From NCBI GenBank assembly GCA_963931865.1, contig OZ007509.1, positions 7,284,474-7,348,473 of the forward strand: DNA of 64,000 bases, in the 5' to 3' direction. The position numbers and the translations under genes were made by a program. Origin of the DNA: Axinella damicornis (Eukaryota > Porifera > Demospongiae > Axinellida > Axinellidae). The notes beneath the pieces were generated by a model. It saw only the letters and a list, made by a program, of their open reading frames with translations. It was not told the origin of the DNA and searched no databases. Below are positions 1 to 10,965 of the stretch, piece after piece (the first letter of the stretch is position 1; each line of letters starts with the position of its first letter).

Positions 1-17
1 CTCTGCTCTGTGCACAG

Positions 18-3000
18 GATGTTGCAGATCTGGCCGTAGAATGTGGAGAGGAGGCGGAGCTGAAGGTGTCGAAGGGCTCAGTACGACTGGGCAAGAGGGT
101 TGAGGCCATGATCAGCAAGCTGGACCAGGCATTGCACCGTCTTGGGAGCGAGATTGTCACCAGTAAGAACGGAACCTTGCAAAGGATGCAGGAGGAGAGG
201 TGATCACTGCATACTCGTACCAAGTTCTTCCTCGGCCTTCTCACCCCAGCGTTTGTCGCTTGCAGTACTACTGCAAGCAACAAACGCTGGGGTGAGAAGG
301 CCTGGGAATGAGGCTACTATGTTCTCTGGTGACCATGCGTGGTCATAAATCATTCCAAATAGAGTGCACCATACACAACTCAAAAGTTGCTTTACCTTTG
401 AGCCTAGGTAACTCTGATACAGAACATGCTTTGAGCACCCAGGTTTTCTGATCCACAAGGGCTACTTATGCATAGCCTCGTACCCAGTGCACACACAGAA
501 TGCAGAAGTGGGCGACACTTGGGAAAATTCCCGTATGTGCTGGGCTCACCAGTCTTGATTTTGGGCAGGCAAATCACGTTCATCCGTTGCCAATTAATGC
601 GTAGTAATTACATTCTTTACCCTGTGAAAAGTATAGCCGTTTGGTAAAATCGCTGTTCTAAGCCTCACCTCTGGTCGCTCCTTGGCAAGGAATTTCTACT
701 TAGCCATCACCAACAGCTATGTATACCTTCCGCGTGATTTCGAATGCATCCAAGTAAGGACTTACGTAAATATGCTGACTGAGCACATACGCCAAGTGTC
801 ACCAGGCCCTGTTCCGCATTCCACGTGTCGGCCTGGGTACAAGGCTAACTTATGCGGTGGAAATAGGTGTGCTTTATTTGGAATGATTGTTGAGACCACA
901 TCAGTTCTGTTCAATTAGACAAATGCTTGACATTGCAAGGTGAGCCTGAGCGAAACATATGCAGTCATTGCAAGCACAGTTACATTACATGTAGCACAGG
1001 ATCTCTGACTACAGATTACATGTAGCACAGGATCTCAGACTACAGTAACATGCCATAGGCACTGAACCAATTGAGGCTGAAACAGACACATACGTACGTG
1101 GTGATTTACGTTCTGTATACTGATCCAGTTACAGAAAGCATTCTCATAATAGCAGATGAGTGCCTTGGGCTGGGGAATGTACTGTAGCACTATTAAGCTT
1201 TGGGCTGGGACACTAAGTTGCTGCCAGTTGCATTGTTCCCATTCCTGGCCTCTCACATATGAAAGCACTCTCGCCGCCTTTTGTTGCCATATGTAGTAGC
1301 CCCCATCCCTTCAGCTATTAAATAGGTTCTTGTTGTAGCCATCGAAGAGGTAGCAGTACATGTAGCAGAGGAGGCAGGATGACCATAGCCTCGTTCCCAG
1401 TCCCACGCCCAGCTTTTTGTCGCTTGCAGTACGGTAAAGCGGGGAGGGCCTGGTACATTTCCTCACGTGAGTGACCTCAAGGGTAGAAAGGGGTAGAAAG
1501 ACCGGAAGTTGAACGTGGGCGTACGTGGTCTCAGAACAGCAAGAAGAGCGAAGGTACCATATGTAAGATACCACACGTATCTAGCTAGCGGGGGGCGACT
1601 GTCATACTCACCGAGCGTTGAACGTGTAGATGGTTGAATAACACGCAAAACGTTGCGTCCTCGTTCTGAAAATTTAGCCATTTATCGATTACGTCATGCT
1701 CACGTGAGGAAATGTACCAGGCCCTCCCCGCTTTACCGTACTGCAAGCGACGAAAAGCTGGGCGATGGTCTGGGAACGAGGCTAGGATGACCATGTGATG
1801 TATTTTTAAAATCAGTTAACATTTTAAGTGTGGGCTGTGCCTGCACTGCAAACTCCATTTAGTTGGGGCACCTTCTAGCCTCATTCTCAGGCCTTCTAGA
1901 CCTCCAGTTTTTGGTCGCTTGCAGTATGTGCACCGTCACCAGATTTCATGTGTTCTTGCACCGAGGCGCTTGCTCTCTACCGACTATTATTAACATCAAA
2001 TCATGACATCATCTCCACTGTGGCACAATGAAGATGATGTCATCGTGAACTCTTGAGTGGTAGTCAACTGTTACAGCTGGGTATGTGGTAATTAACTACA
2101 ATGACTCCTATTCAGGTGTGACATGATCACGACCCAGCAGTTGGAGGAGGCACTGGTTGCTCTGCGGGGTACAAGTGGAGAAGCCAAGATCCGGAGCTTG
2201 GTGGCTGTTCTGGATGAGGACCATGACGGTAACATCAACCTGGAAGAAGTGGCTGAGGTGTGTGTGCATGTGTGTGTGGTGTGCATGTGTGTACATGTGT
2301 TTGCATGTGTGTACATGTGTATGTGTATTAGTGTTTTGTATAAGGACATATACTAAATAAGGGGTGTAGTGGAAGCCACACCCAGTAATTGCAACATGTG
2401 ACTGATGCATAAGCAACATGGATGATCATGTTTGTGACAGACGACGCGTATATACATGCACATCAACCACTATTATTTTGTAATGGTGTGCATTGACCTA
2501 CGTACCGTAGTCTCTCGAAAATACGCCCACCCTCGAAAATACGCCCACCCCCCTTTTTCGCGACAAGTTGTTGCAAAGGGTCATTTATTACTCGAAAGTA
2601 CGCCCACCCTATTAGCTCGAACAGGAAAGCGCTTGAATAGCTCCGGAAGAAGCACTGTCAAAGAGGTTGGACTAAGAAATGAAGGCTGGCTATCGCGGTA
2701 CTATTTGCAATGAATTTCATTATGTTGCATGCCATTGCATAATCAGCTGTGTACTGAATGCATGACATGAGACCGTGCACGCTGTGCATTGATTGCATGT
2801 TTGTGTCTTCGCATGTGCAATCGCCTTAGTGTAGCACTAGCAGCGCACTACGGATTTCTAGGAAGCAGCAGCAATCGGCAAGTCCCGAAGATAGTCTGCG
2901 CACTCTACGTCATTCAAGCAGTCCTGCTGTGTCTTGTTTTGCTGTTCCTGTGGCAAGTCCTGAAGATAGTCTGCGCACTCTACGTCATTCAAGCAGTCCT

Positions 3001-3998
3001 GCTGTGTCTTGTTTGCTGTTCCTGAGCTACAGGAACAGCAAACAAGACACAGCAGGACTGCTTGAATGACGTAGAGTGCGCAGACTATCTTCGGGACTTG
3101 CCGATTGCTGATGCTTCCTAGAAATCCGTAGTGCGCTGCTAGTGCTACACTAAGGCGATTGCACATGCGAAGACACAAACATGCAATCAATGCACAGCGT
3201 GTGCACGGTCTCATGTCATGCATTCAGTACACAGCTGATTATGCAATGGCATGCAACATAATGAAATTCACACGAAGAGATTGTTCCTGCTCACCAAGAA
3301 ACTCCGGGACTAGTAGTAGTTAAGCCTTGCTAGAATGACTGTTGCAGTATTGCACTCGTATATACGCATGTACTTGGGTGGGCCTACTTTCGAATTGGGT
3401 GGGCCTACTTTCGAGTCAAGGGTGGGCCTATTTTCGGGAGAGGGGTCCTCGAAAATACGCCCATCCCCCTCTTTGAGCAGATTCTAAATTCATCGCCCAT
3501 GGGCGTATTTTCGAGAGACTATGGTACATGTAAGATCCAAAGACTTCATCCTCCTCCATCAAGTGTATTTCATGGCCATAACATCTTCAATGAGATGTGA
3601 ACAGAGAAATTGTCATGCGTATCCAAGCTGGATACACGAAGAGCTTGAGTTTGTCCTTTTGGCGATCATCTAGGTGTTTGATGCCATAGTTCTGACACTG
3701 AGTCTTGATTGGCACTAGCGTTTCCCATTTATGATACCACCTGCCAGGAATATAAAGCATGCTTATTGAGCGGTGTGCACCTAATCGCAAGGAGCATGAT
3801 TGTAATAACCCAAGTTACAGTATTCCGGGCCGATTTAGCACCGTCCTTTCCCCTCCTGTCCAGGTGATTGAGACTCTGGCACTGGAGGACACTGACATCA
3901 TATCAGACCACATTGCGCAGATCAAGGAGCTCATTCAGAAGGAGGACATAATTGAGGAGGAGAAGAGTTGTCAGAAAACAGCAGCACCGACCCAGTAG
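18..3998 (+). CDS. LETM1: LETM1, last three exons (partial gene)
   Basis: This is the C-terminal part of the mitochondrial inner-membrane protein LETM1, which works in K+/Ca2+-H+ exchange and mitochondrial volume control. The exons are 18-199, 2116-2257 and 3864-3998, joined by GT-AG introns with consistent phases, and they encode 152 residues before TAG. Exon 1 gives a charged coiled-coil stretch (GKRVEAMISKLDQALHRLG). Exon 2 holds ITTQQLEEAL followed by a canonical EF-hand loop, DEDHDGNINLEE, with acidic positions 1, 3, 5 and 12 intact, as in animal LETM1. Exon 3 is a short acidic helix (IAQIKELIQKED) ending in a polar tail. Upstream exons, including the membrane and ribosome-binding-like domains, lie outside the window. 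The introns are 1.9 and 1.6 kb and contain several inverted-repeat transposons. The gene converges on the VioB-like gene of locus A. Identification rests on the EF-hand context and the order of the segments. Confidence 0.85.
234..302. repeat. Near-perfect hairpin in LETM1 intron
   Basis: Two arms of about 34 bases (234-267 and 269-302) are reverse complements with one mismatch and a one-base loop. The arm contains GTTTGTCGCTTGCAGTA-type sequence that recurs in the TAGCCTCG inverted-repeat family at 1386-1784, 7168-7256 and 17.5 kb, so this is a short relic of that family. It starts only about 35 bases inside the intron. Confidence 0.8.
473..847. mobile_element. TAGCCTCG-family inverted-repeat element (MITE) with near-perfect 9-bp TSD
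   Basis: The element starts TAGCCTCGTACCCAG and ends with the complement CTGGGTACAAGGCTA. The outer 75-80 bases of each end are imperfect inverted repeats. It is flanked by ACTTATGCA (464-472) and ACTTATGCG (848-856), a 9-bp target duplication with one mismatch. There is no coding capacity. The 9-bp duplication suggests mobilisation by a Mutator-like or Merlin-like transposase (inference). A half copy lies at about 62,110-62,282. Confidence 0.8.
1386..1784. mobile_element. TAGCCTCG-family MITE with perfect 9-bp TSD
   Basis: A 399-bp non-coding element in the LETM1 intron. Both ends carry TAGCCTCGTTCCCAG-type termini followed by about 80 bases of inverted repeat, including the shared segment around CTTGCAGTACGGTAAAGCGG and CTCACGTGAGG. 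The direct repeat GGATGACCA flanks it exactly (1377-1385 and 1785-1793). This is the clearest member of the family in the window and fixes its ends. Confidence 0.88.
2258..2331. repeat. TG-rich microsatellite at LETM1 splice donor
   Basis: An imperfect (TG)n/(CATGTG)n tract begins directly at the GT donor following the EF-hand exon, so the donor itself is the first unit of the repeat. Confidence 0.8.
2503..3526. mobile_element. Foldback element, CTCTCGAAAATACGCCC family, copy 1
   Basis: The termini are inverted repeats reading TACCRTAGTCTCTCGAAAAT inward, with several further copies of the CTCGAAAATACGCCCACC motif in both orientations just inside. The core is a large palindrome: left arm 2711-3024, loop 3025-3029, right arm 3030-3270. 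The left arm is longer because it contains a roughly 73-bp tandem duplication (starting near 2877) that the right arm lacks. Copy 2 at 9771-10503 has only one arm, so copy 1 gained an inverted duplication. Open frames inside it are palindrome artefacts. I found no target duplication for this copy. Confidence 0.85.
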
Positions 3999-4658
3999 TT
4001 GGAATTGTTAACACCATACTGGTGGTTAACTCTAACCAAACCTATAGAACATATTACTGTAGTATAAAAGTTACTGCTCTATCAATGATCAGAATGAGTC
4101 ACATTAGTCGAGTTATGTACTTGAATATTTTTCAAAGGAAACATAATTATGGGCATGCACTATTAATGGTTATGACAAAGTTCAAGTTGCATGACATTTT
4201 GATATTCGGTGCCTGGTCTTGCATGCACATCTCCACATTATAATAACTGCTGTACGCTTCGCTCAGGACTCATGGTTCGTCGGAGCTAGGCAGTACGTGG
4301 TAAGCACCGTCCAGCTTAGTTGGGTAACAGCAGTGAATTTAGATTAGAAGTTCAACCAGTACAAACAATGCAACTAGCATGCAACACTGCAAAGGAGCTC
4401 CTTGGTGTTGCAATGCACCTGTGCAGTTTACCATACAGTTCATGCCACAATAGTAGATCGGCTGTAAGCACAAGTATAGAAGGGATACAAATGATGTAAT
4501 TGTGTTGTATGTAATGTAGATTGTATGTAATTATGGTTGGTAAGATGTATCTAGAAAGTGAAAGTAACACCTTTCTTGCATGACATAATTTGTAGTTGAC
4601 GTCATACTATAAAAACTAGAGAGACATTCTATGTTGACAAGAGTGCATAAGTAGATCG
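3999..4658. other. LETM1 3' flank, no gene seen
   Basis: AT-rich sequence between the LETM1 stop codon and a poly-C run. It probably holds the LETM1 3' untranslated region. I could not pick out a convincing polyadenylation signal or any coding exon. Confidence 0.5.
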
Positions 4659-4684
4659 CCCCCCCCCCCCCCCCCCCCCCCCCC
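4659..4684. repeat. Poly-C/poly-G homopolymer, 26 bp
   Basis: An uninterrupted run of 26 C on the + strand. Its exact length is likely to be unreliable in any sequencing technology. Confidence 0.9.
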
Positions 4685-4722
4685 TGGAGTACTTGATGTT
4701 GAGCAATGCTACAGTTCCTGTG

Positions 4723-4755
4723 AACTGCCAACACCCACAGGTACTGCTATTGCAG
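4723..4755 (-). pseudogene. Relic fragment of the VioB-like transmembrane exon
   Basis: About 33 bases match the transmembrane exons at 5340-5518 and 51934-52112 around the string ACCCACAGGTACTGCTATTG, with one extra base. The sequence on both sides is unrelated to the exon. It lies about 600 bases beyond the intact exon A in the direction of transcription, so it is probably a leftover of an earlier local duplication. Confidence 0.6.
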
Positions 4756-5339
4756 CTGCTGTATCGTCTCTGTCGTGGAGATTATCATATGCTGCTACAG
4801 TTTATGGCATGGCAGTGCTGGCTACATATGCATGCATCTTGATATAGATTGCAACCCGGATCTCCCGTGTATCACCATGCAGATGTGTGTAGCAGCATGA
4901 TCCCCCACCAATGCGTCCATTGTAGGATCTATATTGTATGACCTTACCTTGGGTGCACCCTTATCCATATCCCATTACTCTCTCACAGATCTAATTACAT
5001 GTTCTGATTATGTGTGGAGCAATCTGGTCTGTCCACATGTAGAATGGTGCCGTAATGTGTTGTGTAAAAGTATTTCGCTTAAATTGCTCTGCAATGAATC
5101 CTCACTTTGATTTGCTTGCTGAATGGGTTGTAATCAAGCCCCAAAATTTGGGAAAATCAATAGGTACATAGCACACACAGGGAAATGCAATCAGTATGTT
5201 GTGCAATGTTGTGCATGGCTGGCAGCTAAAGGGAAAGCCGGTGCACTTTGCTACATGAAAATGTACCAGGCTATAGCTAGCTAGTGCTCACTATGTGCAC
5301 AAAGGGGTCACTCTATCCTACAATTAAGACAGCAGGTAA

Positions 5340-5518
5340 TCACTGTGTTGCCTTCTTAATTTCACTCATTTTCACAAACTCAGACTCTTTGGTAGACTCT
5401 CTTTTCTTGAGCTTCCACCATATTCCGATTCCCAGTGCAATAGCTCCTGCGATCAGCAACAGAACTGCCACACCCACAGGTACTGCTATTGCAACAGCCA
5501 GTAGTGCTGTACCAGACC
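5340..5518 (-). CDS. VioB-like gene, locus A, last exon: transmembrane anchor and tail
   Basis: This terminal exon starts after a splice acceptor (TTGACAG) at 5519-5520 and ends at TGA (5340-5342). Joined in phase 1 to the ferritin-domain exon ending at 7513, it gives a glycine followed by SGTALLAVAIAVPVGVAV and a further hydrophobic run to GIGIWW. The basic stop-transfer KLKKRE and a tail of about 20 residues, EIKKATQ at the end, follow. This is a type I membrane anchor: the enzyme-like part would be outside the cell or in a lumen, with a short cytoplasmic tail. Locus B has the same exon with few substitutions, so it is conserved after duplication. The ATG visible in the open frame lies in the intron and is not used. 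Confidence 0.8.
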
Positions 5519-6384
5519 CTGTCAATGATCACAATGTTACATACATGAATAGGACATACTAACTCAACCATACACTAGCATGTTTATACACATTATAGGA
5601 GTCATTCATGAGCATGCTATCAACACCCATTATGGCATTGCTACCAATCATGCAGTAATGTTCTGTTTACAGGGGCATGGTCAACAACATGTGGGAATCA
5701 ACAGATCAATCACTCACTGTAGTATTGTCTTATCACTTGAACAATATGATAGCAAGAACTCAACTCGTACAGCACGTGGCATACACTATAGTTATACAGC
5801 ACAATGGCTAAATATAGTAACCACAAATACGTAATGCATACTACTAATAATAGTTCACTGCAGTTCATACCACACTCACTGCATCTGTAATTTCATTTCA
5901 TGTAGCTAAAGTTAGCATAACAGTGGGATGACAACAATACTTCAATGAAATACTGCAATCTGATTGGTCAATTGAGTGAATCACTTATTACCCCTGTGAT
6001 TTCACTTATTACACCTGTAATTTCTGCATGTAGTAGTGCCATACATTTAGCATTATAGACCGCGCACAGTTCTCTGTATAGCTATAGCACACGAGTGTCT
6101 TGTGCACTGCATGGATCCAGGCGAATACATGTAGCATGGAGCTGGACTTGTATCTTGGCTCATCTATGTCTCACAAAAACGCCTCCATAAGTGTCATGGG
6201 GTGTGGCGTATTTGGTGCGATCTCAGAGTCTGGTTCCGTTTTGGAATCACTGTCCCAAACACGAGGCACGAGTGGGTGGTGAGAGCAGCTGCTATAAAAC
6301 TTGCTCATCTCTGTTTGAAAGCTTTCTGACTGAACGTTTTTCAATTGCTAATACAGACAGTGATTTGATTGGATGCCGGCTGTA

Positions 6385-6505
6385 GAAACCCTCGGCCTAT
6401 GGGATTTTGATCCCCTTGGATACCTATTGACACCCTTGCGCTTCGTGCGTGGGTGTCTATTTAGTTTCCGTGGGGCTCTAAATCCCGTAGACCCCTCGGT
6501 TTCAT
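6385..6505. repeat. Short inverted-repeat element in intron
   Basis: Imperfect arms of about 55 bases face each other. The left contains GAAACCCTCGGCCTATGGGA and the right contains its complement TCCCGTAGACCCCTCGGTTTC with small gaps. A GC-rich loop separates them. It is non-coding. Confidence 0.65.
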
Positions 6506-7167
6506 GTAACTGACCATTGCCATACTTTGAAATATTATGTTGCATTGTCTGTTATCAAAATAGAAGCCTCAAGGGATTGTTGCCTTTGAAAGAGTTTGTG
6601 CTATAGATTTCCCTTTACCAGACCAAGTACACCCATAATGCTTGAAATGTGGACAACCTACTCGGAATATCAGAATGAGCTACCAAGTATTCAACAAGTA
6701 CTCATTCTAGATACAAAAAGGGACCTTGATTCAGTTGAGTGCTGGGAGTGTGATTGCACACAGAAGAGTATCGAGATTGGAACTATGGCTTCATTTGACG
6801 CCATTTGCATGCGTGCACAACATTAACAGAAATGATCACTCAAGATTAGGAGCAGTGCATAGCTACAATCTTGCGGTGTATATCAAACGAGGAAGCAAGG
6901 TAAGCGATTATCTACCCTAGTCTCACGAAAGAGCACCAACTTCTTAACAAGTACCCACCCTCCACAATTTTGGCTCAGTATAGTGTCAAAGTTTATTCGA
7001 AATGAGAGCCCATGAGGTGGGCACTCGAGAGTATACGTGTTGTCACTGAAAACAGTGAAGTTTCACGTCTTACTTTGCTACAAATTGTCTGAGCAGTACA
7101 AACTAGCACTTTCATCACTGTGAAGCTAGGCTCTGTACAGATAAAACTAGGTGAAGTGAATAGTTAC

Positions 7168-7256
7168 TAGCCTCGTTCCCAGGCTCTTCCCCAGCTTTTT
7201 GTCGCATACTGTTTTACAGTATGCATACTGTTATCAAAAAGCTGGGGAGGAGCCTA
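7168..7256. repeat. Short TAGCCTCG-family hairpin
   Basis: The left end TAGCCTCGTTCCCAGGCTC pairs with GAGCCTA at the right, and CCCCAGCTTTTTG pairs with CAAAAAGCTGGGG. An inner palindrome (GCATACTG... CAGTATGC) forms the loop region. No clear target duplication was found. Confidence 0.7.
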
Positions 7257-7512
7257 GTGTATATAGCTCACTCTGGCAGTTTTCAAATGCAACTTATCTG
7301 ACAGCAAACCACGGCTGTTGTAGATAGCGGTGGATGCTAACCAATGATGCATCTGGTCAAACATGGGCACTCTCACATGCAGACAAGTGCAGAAAAACTA
7401 AAAAAAAGAGCGCCCACTCCCCTGTTTGATGAACATGTGTGGTGCATCGGAGCTCTTTTGCTAGACTGCAGTGTAGCTACGGTTAATTGTATATAGCTAT
7501 AGTTGCACTGAC

Positions 7513-9658
7513 CAGGTTCTGTTGGTGGACCAGGTTCTGTTGGTGGAGTTGCAGCAGGTGGCACGGGACATCCAGCTGCACTTGTTATAGATTCGTACTC
7601 CCAAGCAGGACCAGCAGTGACATTTTCTTCGTTGATGTATGAACGCATCAACAGCTTAGCGTGGATTTTCAGTGACCACATGATACTGACCATGTCTCCA
7701 AACCCATTTGGATCGCCATTGAAGGTCTGGTGAAGCCGATTTAGAAGCTGGACGTAGACTTCATTGAAAACTCGTGAGTAGTATGATGCATTAGTGTTAA
7801 GCGGAAGTTTTCCAGTACATGGGTCATCCATCATCGGATAAACACCACTAGTGTCAAATGGGAGTGGTGCTCCTGTGAACGAGTATAGTCCAGGTGCAGT
7901 TTGTATAAGTCTGTTTCCACAAACAATCTCTTCAAACTTGTAATAGTGAGCCAATTCATCACCTAGTCCTTCTGTGGGATCAAAGGGGCCTACTCCTTCA
8001 CCTTGTGTAACAATCTGATTAATAGCTGCGTGTGCTGTTGTAATGTTGTTGACAATGTAGAGTATACCACCACCAGTATCAGCGGGAGCATCGCTCCACT
8101 CTACTTGCATGCAGTTCTCACAAAAAATTGATTGGCCGTATCGCTCGTAGATTTGATTCAGTGTCATGTTGATGGAAGCATAAAATTCACCAATGGTGTT
8201 GTTAGTGTACATGGTCTGGTTGAGGGCAATGTTGGTCTCACCGGGGAGTTCAATTGGCATGAAGAAGGATCGAACGTACTCCTTTGTGACTCTCTCCAAA
8301 CGCACGATCAATCCTGGCGTAACTCCACCTGGAAGTGGACCGGGGTAAACTGGTGCAAAGCAGCGACTGTTTATGATGGGACGGCCACCAAGGGCAATGA
8401 GGAGGTTTGCTGCCTGTGCCATATGCAGCATTTCCTGCAGCACAACACTACGAATAAGATCTTCCACTTCGACATTGCAGCCCTCCCTGATAGAGAAGAA
8501 AGCAGTGAGGTAGGGAGGTAGGGTGCTAAACTCTAAACGAATTGCAGTCTGCAGCATACATCGAAGATCTTCAATAGCAAGGTTCTCTTTTCGTAATAGA
8601 ATCTGCCAGTCCACATCCATGCACTGTTGGGCACATTCGTCCCCTTCTGGAATATAGAAGTCGGGAAATGAAGCTGTATTTTCAAACCGAAATGTAGACA
8701 GATCTCGTATCCCATCTTCACGTATGGAAGGGAATCGGTCTGAAGCATTGTAAAGGGATCTAAAAACTTCATACGTCGTCAGACTTAAGGAGAATGAGTC
8801 AGTTGGTGGTTCACCTTCCTGTATACCTTGCATGCATGACTCAGGTAGTGGAATATCGATGCCGCCGTCTTCTTGATTCTGCATTTGATCATTACCTTCT
8901 TCACTGAATTGGCATTCGGGGAATTGTGTAGTGGGAGTGGTACCATTTTGATCGTACAAACAATCACCTCTTAGCCATTCAATAATGACATTTCTCTTAG
9001 CTGCTGAGAGGTCCCTTGTAACTGGCATGTAACTGGGGTGTGATATGTCATTGCCCATGGCATACAGCAGAGGTGCAGCCCTCAACTTCACATCCGTATA
9101 GTTGGACATGTTGACTACTTGCATCATTACTGGGTAGAGCTGGGCATACTGGCTGAAAATTGGTTCAATGTCTTCTACCCATGTGTAGGGTCTTGTGTAA
9201 GACACATTACTGAAGACCAAATAGCCAACAGCATTGATATTTGTAACAATCTGTTCAGAAGGCTGCACTAGTGGGTTAATTAATTCAGAGCCAGAAATAT
9301 AAGAAAATAGGTACACCTGCCCATCTATATTGTTATCACTTCGTGGCATTCCAATGAAACCTGCTGTAAGATTGAAAGTAGCAATCCCGCTACCATTGGT
9401 TTGTACACTATCTTGCCACCCTGTCACGCCATCTTCAGGATCCCTGCGCCCAATAGCTAGATCTACGAACATGTTGACAGTTACATTGACTTCAGGTTCA
9501 CCATAAAGAGTAGAAAACAGGTAAAACTGGTGTGTCTCTCCGGGATTGGCACGGAAGATGAACTCTCTCCAGGGCCTCAAATACTGTGCCCTTTCCCTCA
9601 TCATCAAGATTCCTTGTGCACTGGATACACAGTAGTTTATGTATGTCACCTCGGGAAA
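7513..9658 (-). CDS. VioB/RebD-like protein, locus A, ferritin-like domain exon
   Basis: The exon runs from acceptor CAG at 9659-9661 (first residues FPEVTYINY) to donor at 7513 and encodes about 715 residues. The second half matches the ferritin-like domain of the VioB/RebD family (iminophenyl-pyruvate dimer synthases, Pfam 'Ferritin-like' PF12902 type). It has RLEFSTLPPYL (about 8505-8540), LQEMLHMAQAANLLIALGG (about 8400-8441) and later ELAHYYKFEEI (about 7927-7961). These supply the Glu and ExxH ligands expected of the fold. In bacteria VioB and RebD couple two imino acids on the way to violacein or rebeccamycin; here the substrate is unknown. Many N-x-S/T sequons (NVTVN, NMSN, NNTIG, NMTLN) and the downstream transmembrane exon indicate an extracellular, glycosylated protein. 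A Pro/Thr-rich linker (TPPTEPG) ends the exon. No disruption is seen. Family membership is confident; catalytic activity is not. Confidence 0.82.
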
Positions 9659-9770
9659 CTGCATTGAGGAAATTGAATGATCTGGGTAGGGTGGGCTAGG
9701 GTGTATAGCATACCTTACAGTCCAATACAATGAAATACACTACTTCGTTCCTGTTGTCACACATTACATA

Positions 9771-10503
9771 TACCGTAGTCTCTCGAAAATACGCCCACCC
9801 TCGAAAATACGCCCACCCTCGAAAATACGCCCACCCCCCTTTTTGGCGACAAGTTGTTGCAAAGGGTCATTTATTACTCGAAAGTACGCCCACCCTATTA
9901 GCTCGAACAGGAAAGCACTTGAATAGCTCCAGAAGAAGCACTGTCAAAGAGGTTGGACTAAGAAATGAAGGCTGGCTATCGCGGTACTATTTGCAATGAA
10001 TTTCATTATGTTGCATGCCATTGCATAATCAGCTGTGTACTGAATGCGTGACATGAGACCGTGCACGCGCTGTGCATTGCATGTTTGTGTCTAGGTCTTC
10101 GCGTGTGCAATCGCCTTAGCGTAGCACTAGCAGCGCACTAGGGATTTCTAGGAAGCAGCAGCAATCGGCAAGTCCCGAAGATAGTCTGCGTCATTCAAGC
10201 AGTCCTGCTGTGTCTTGTTTGCTGTTCCTGTAGCTACTCACGTCGATCACACGAAGAGATTGTTCCTGCTCACCAAGAAACTCCGGGACTAGTAGTAGTT
10301 AAGCCTTGCTAGAATGACTGCTGCAGTATTGCACTCGTATACGCATGTACTTGGGTGGGCCTACTTTCGAATTGGGTGGGCCTACTTTCGAGTCAAGGGT
10401 GGGCCTATTTTCGGGAGAGGGGTCCTCGAAAATACGCCCATCCCCTTCTTTGAGCAGATTCTAAATTCATCGCCCATGGGCGTATTTTCGAGAGACTACG
10501 GTA
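9771..10503. mobile_element. CTCTCGAAAATACGCCC-family element, copy 2, with 9-bp TSD
   Basis: It has the same termini and subterminal motif repeats as copy 1, but only one arm of the core palindrome. It sits in the intron of the locus A VioB-like gene. The flanks CATTACATA (9762-9770) and CATTACGTA (10504-10512) form a 9-bp target duplication with one mismatch. The equivalent locus B intron is about 710 bases shorter, close to the element's length, so insertion probably came after the gene duplication. Confidence 0.82.
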
Positions 10504-10965
10504 CATTACGTACGCATGGGCATGCGTTAGTGCGCTGCCCCCTGTGTACCTCAGTATCTCATGGAGTAAGCATATGTTCATATCAGAACTAGCTAGCCTT
10601 GTTCCCAAGCCCCGCACAGATTTGCTCAATGCTTTTCTGTATTACAAGCAATGAAAGCTGGGTGGGGCCTGGCAACGTAGAATATCAAGCCTCATTAATA
10701 TTTATTGTCATGAGGTCAAAATTTAGGGTATATTAAGACAGTACAGACCTTAATTAACTGTTTCTGGAAACGATAGCTTTTACAGAAAGGTCACGCACTA
10801 GTACATGCAGTACTTGATATTGGATATTGTGGATAGCTGGAACTAGGCTACAGAAACTTGAAGGTGTCTGACTAATACGTAGGTCCAAGTTCCCTCCCAG
10901 ATAGGTACAGAGTGGCTATTATCTCACTCTCTCAGCACCTCAGCAACATTCAACTGCAAACTTAC

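Larger units (their letters stand above)
5519..7512 (-). other. Intron of VioB-like gene, locus A
   Basis: A phase-1 intron with donor G|GTCAGT at 7512 and acceptor at 5519. It holds inverted-repeat elements (6385-6505 and 7168-7256) and otherwise low-complexity AT-rich sequence. Short stretches, for example near 6590 and 6985, match the corresponding intron of locus B near 52,700 and 52,920. Confidence 0.7.

Noticed and set aside
8132..8521. Open frame on + inside the ferritin-domain exon (and its equivalent at 53,956-54,345)
   Set aside because: Antisense shadow. Its conservation in both copies follows from conservation of the real minus-strand exon.
9730..9999. Open frame with repeated KYAHPR
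   Set aside because: It is a translation of the CTCGAAAATACGCCCACC subterminal repeats of a non-coding transposon, also seen at 2456-2713.
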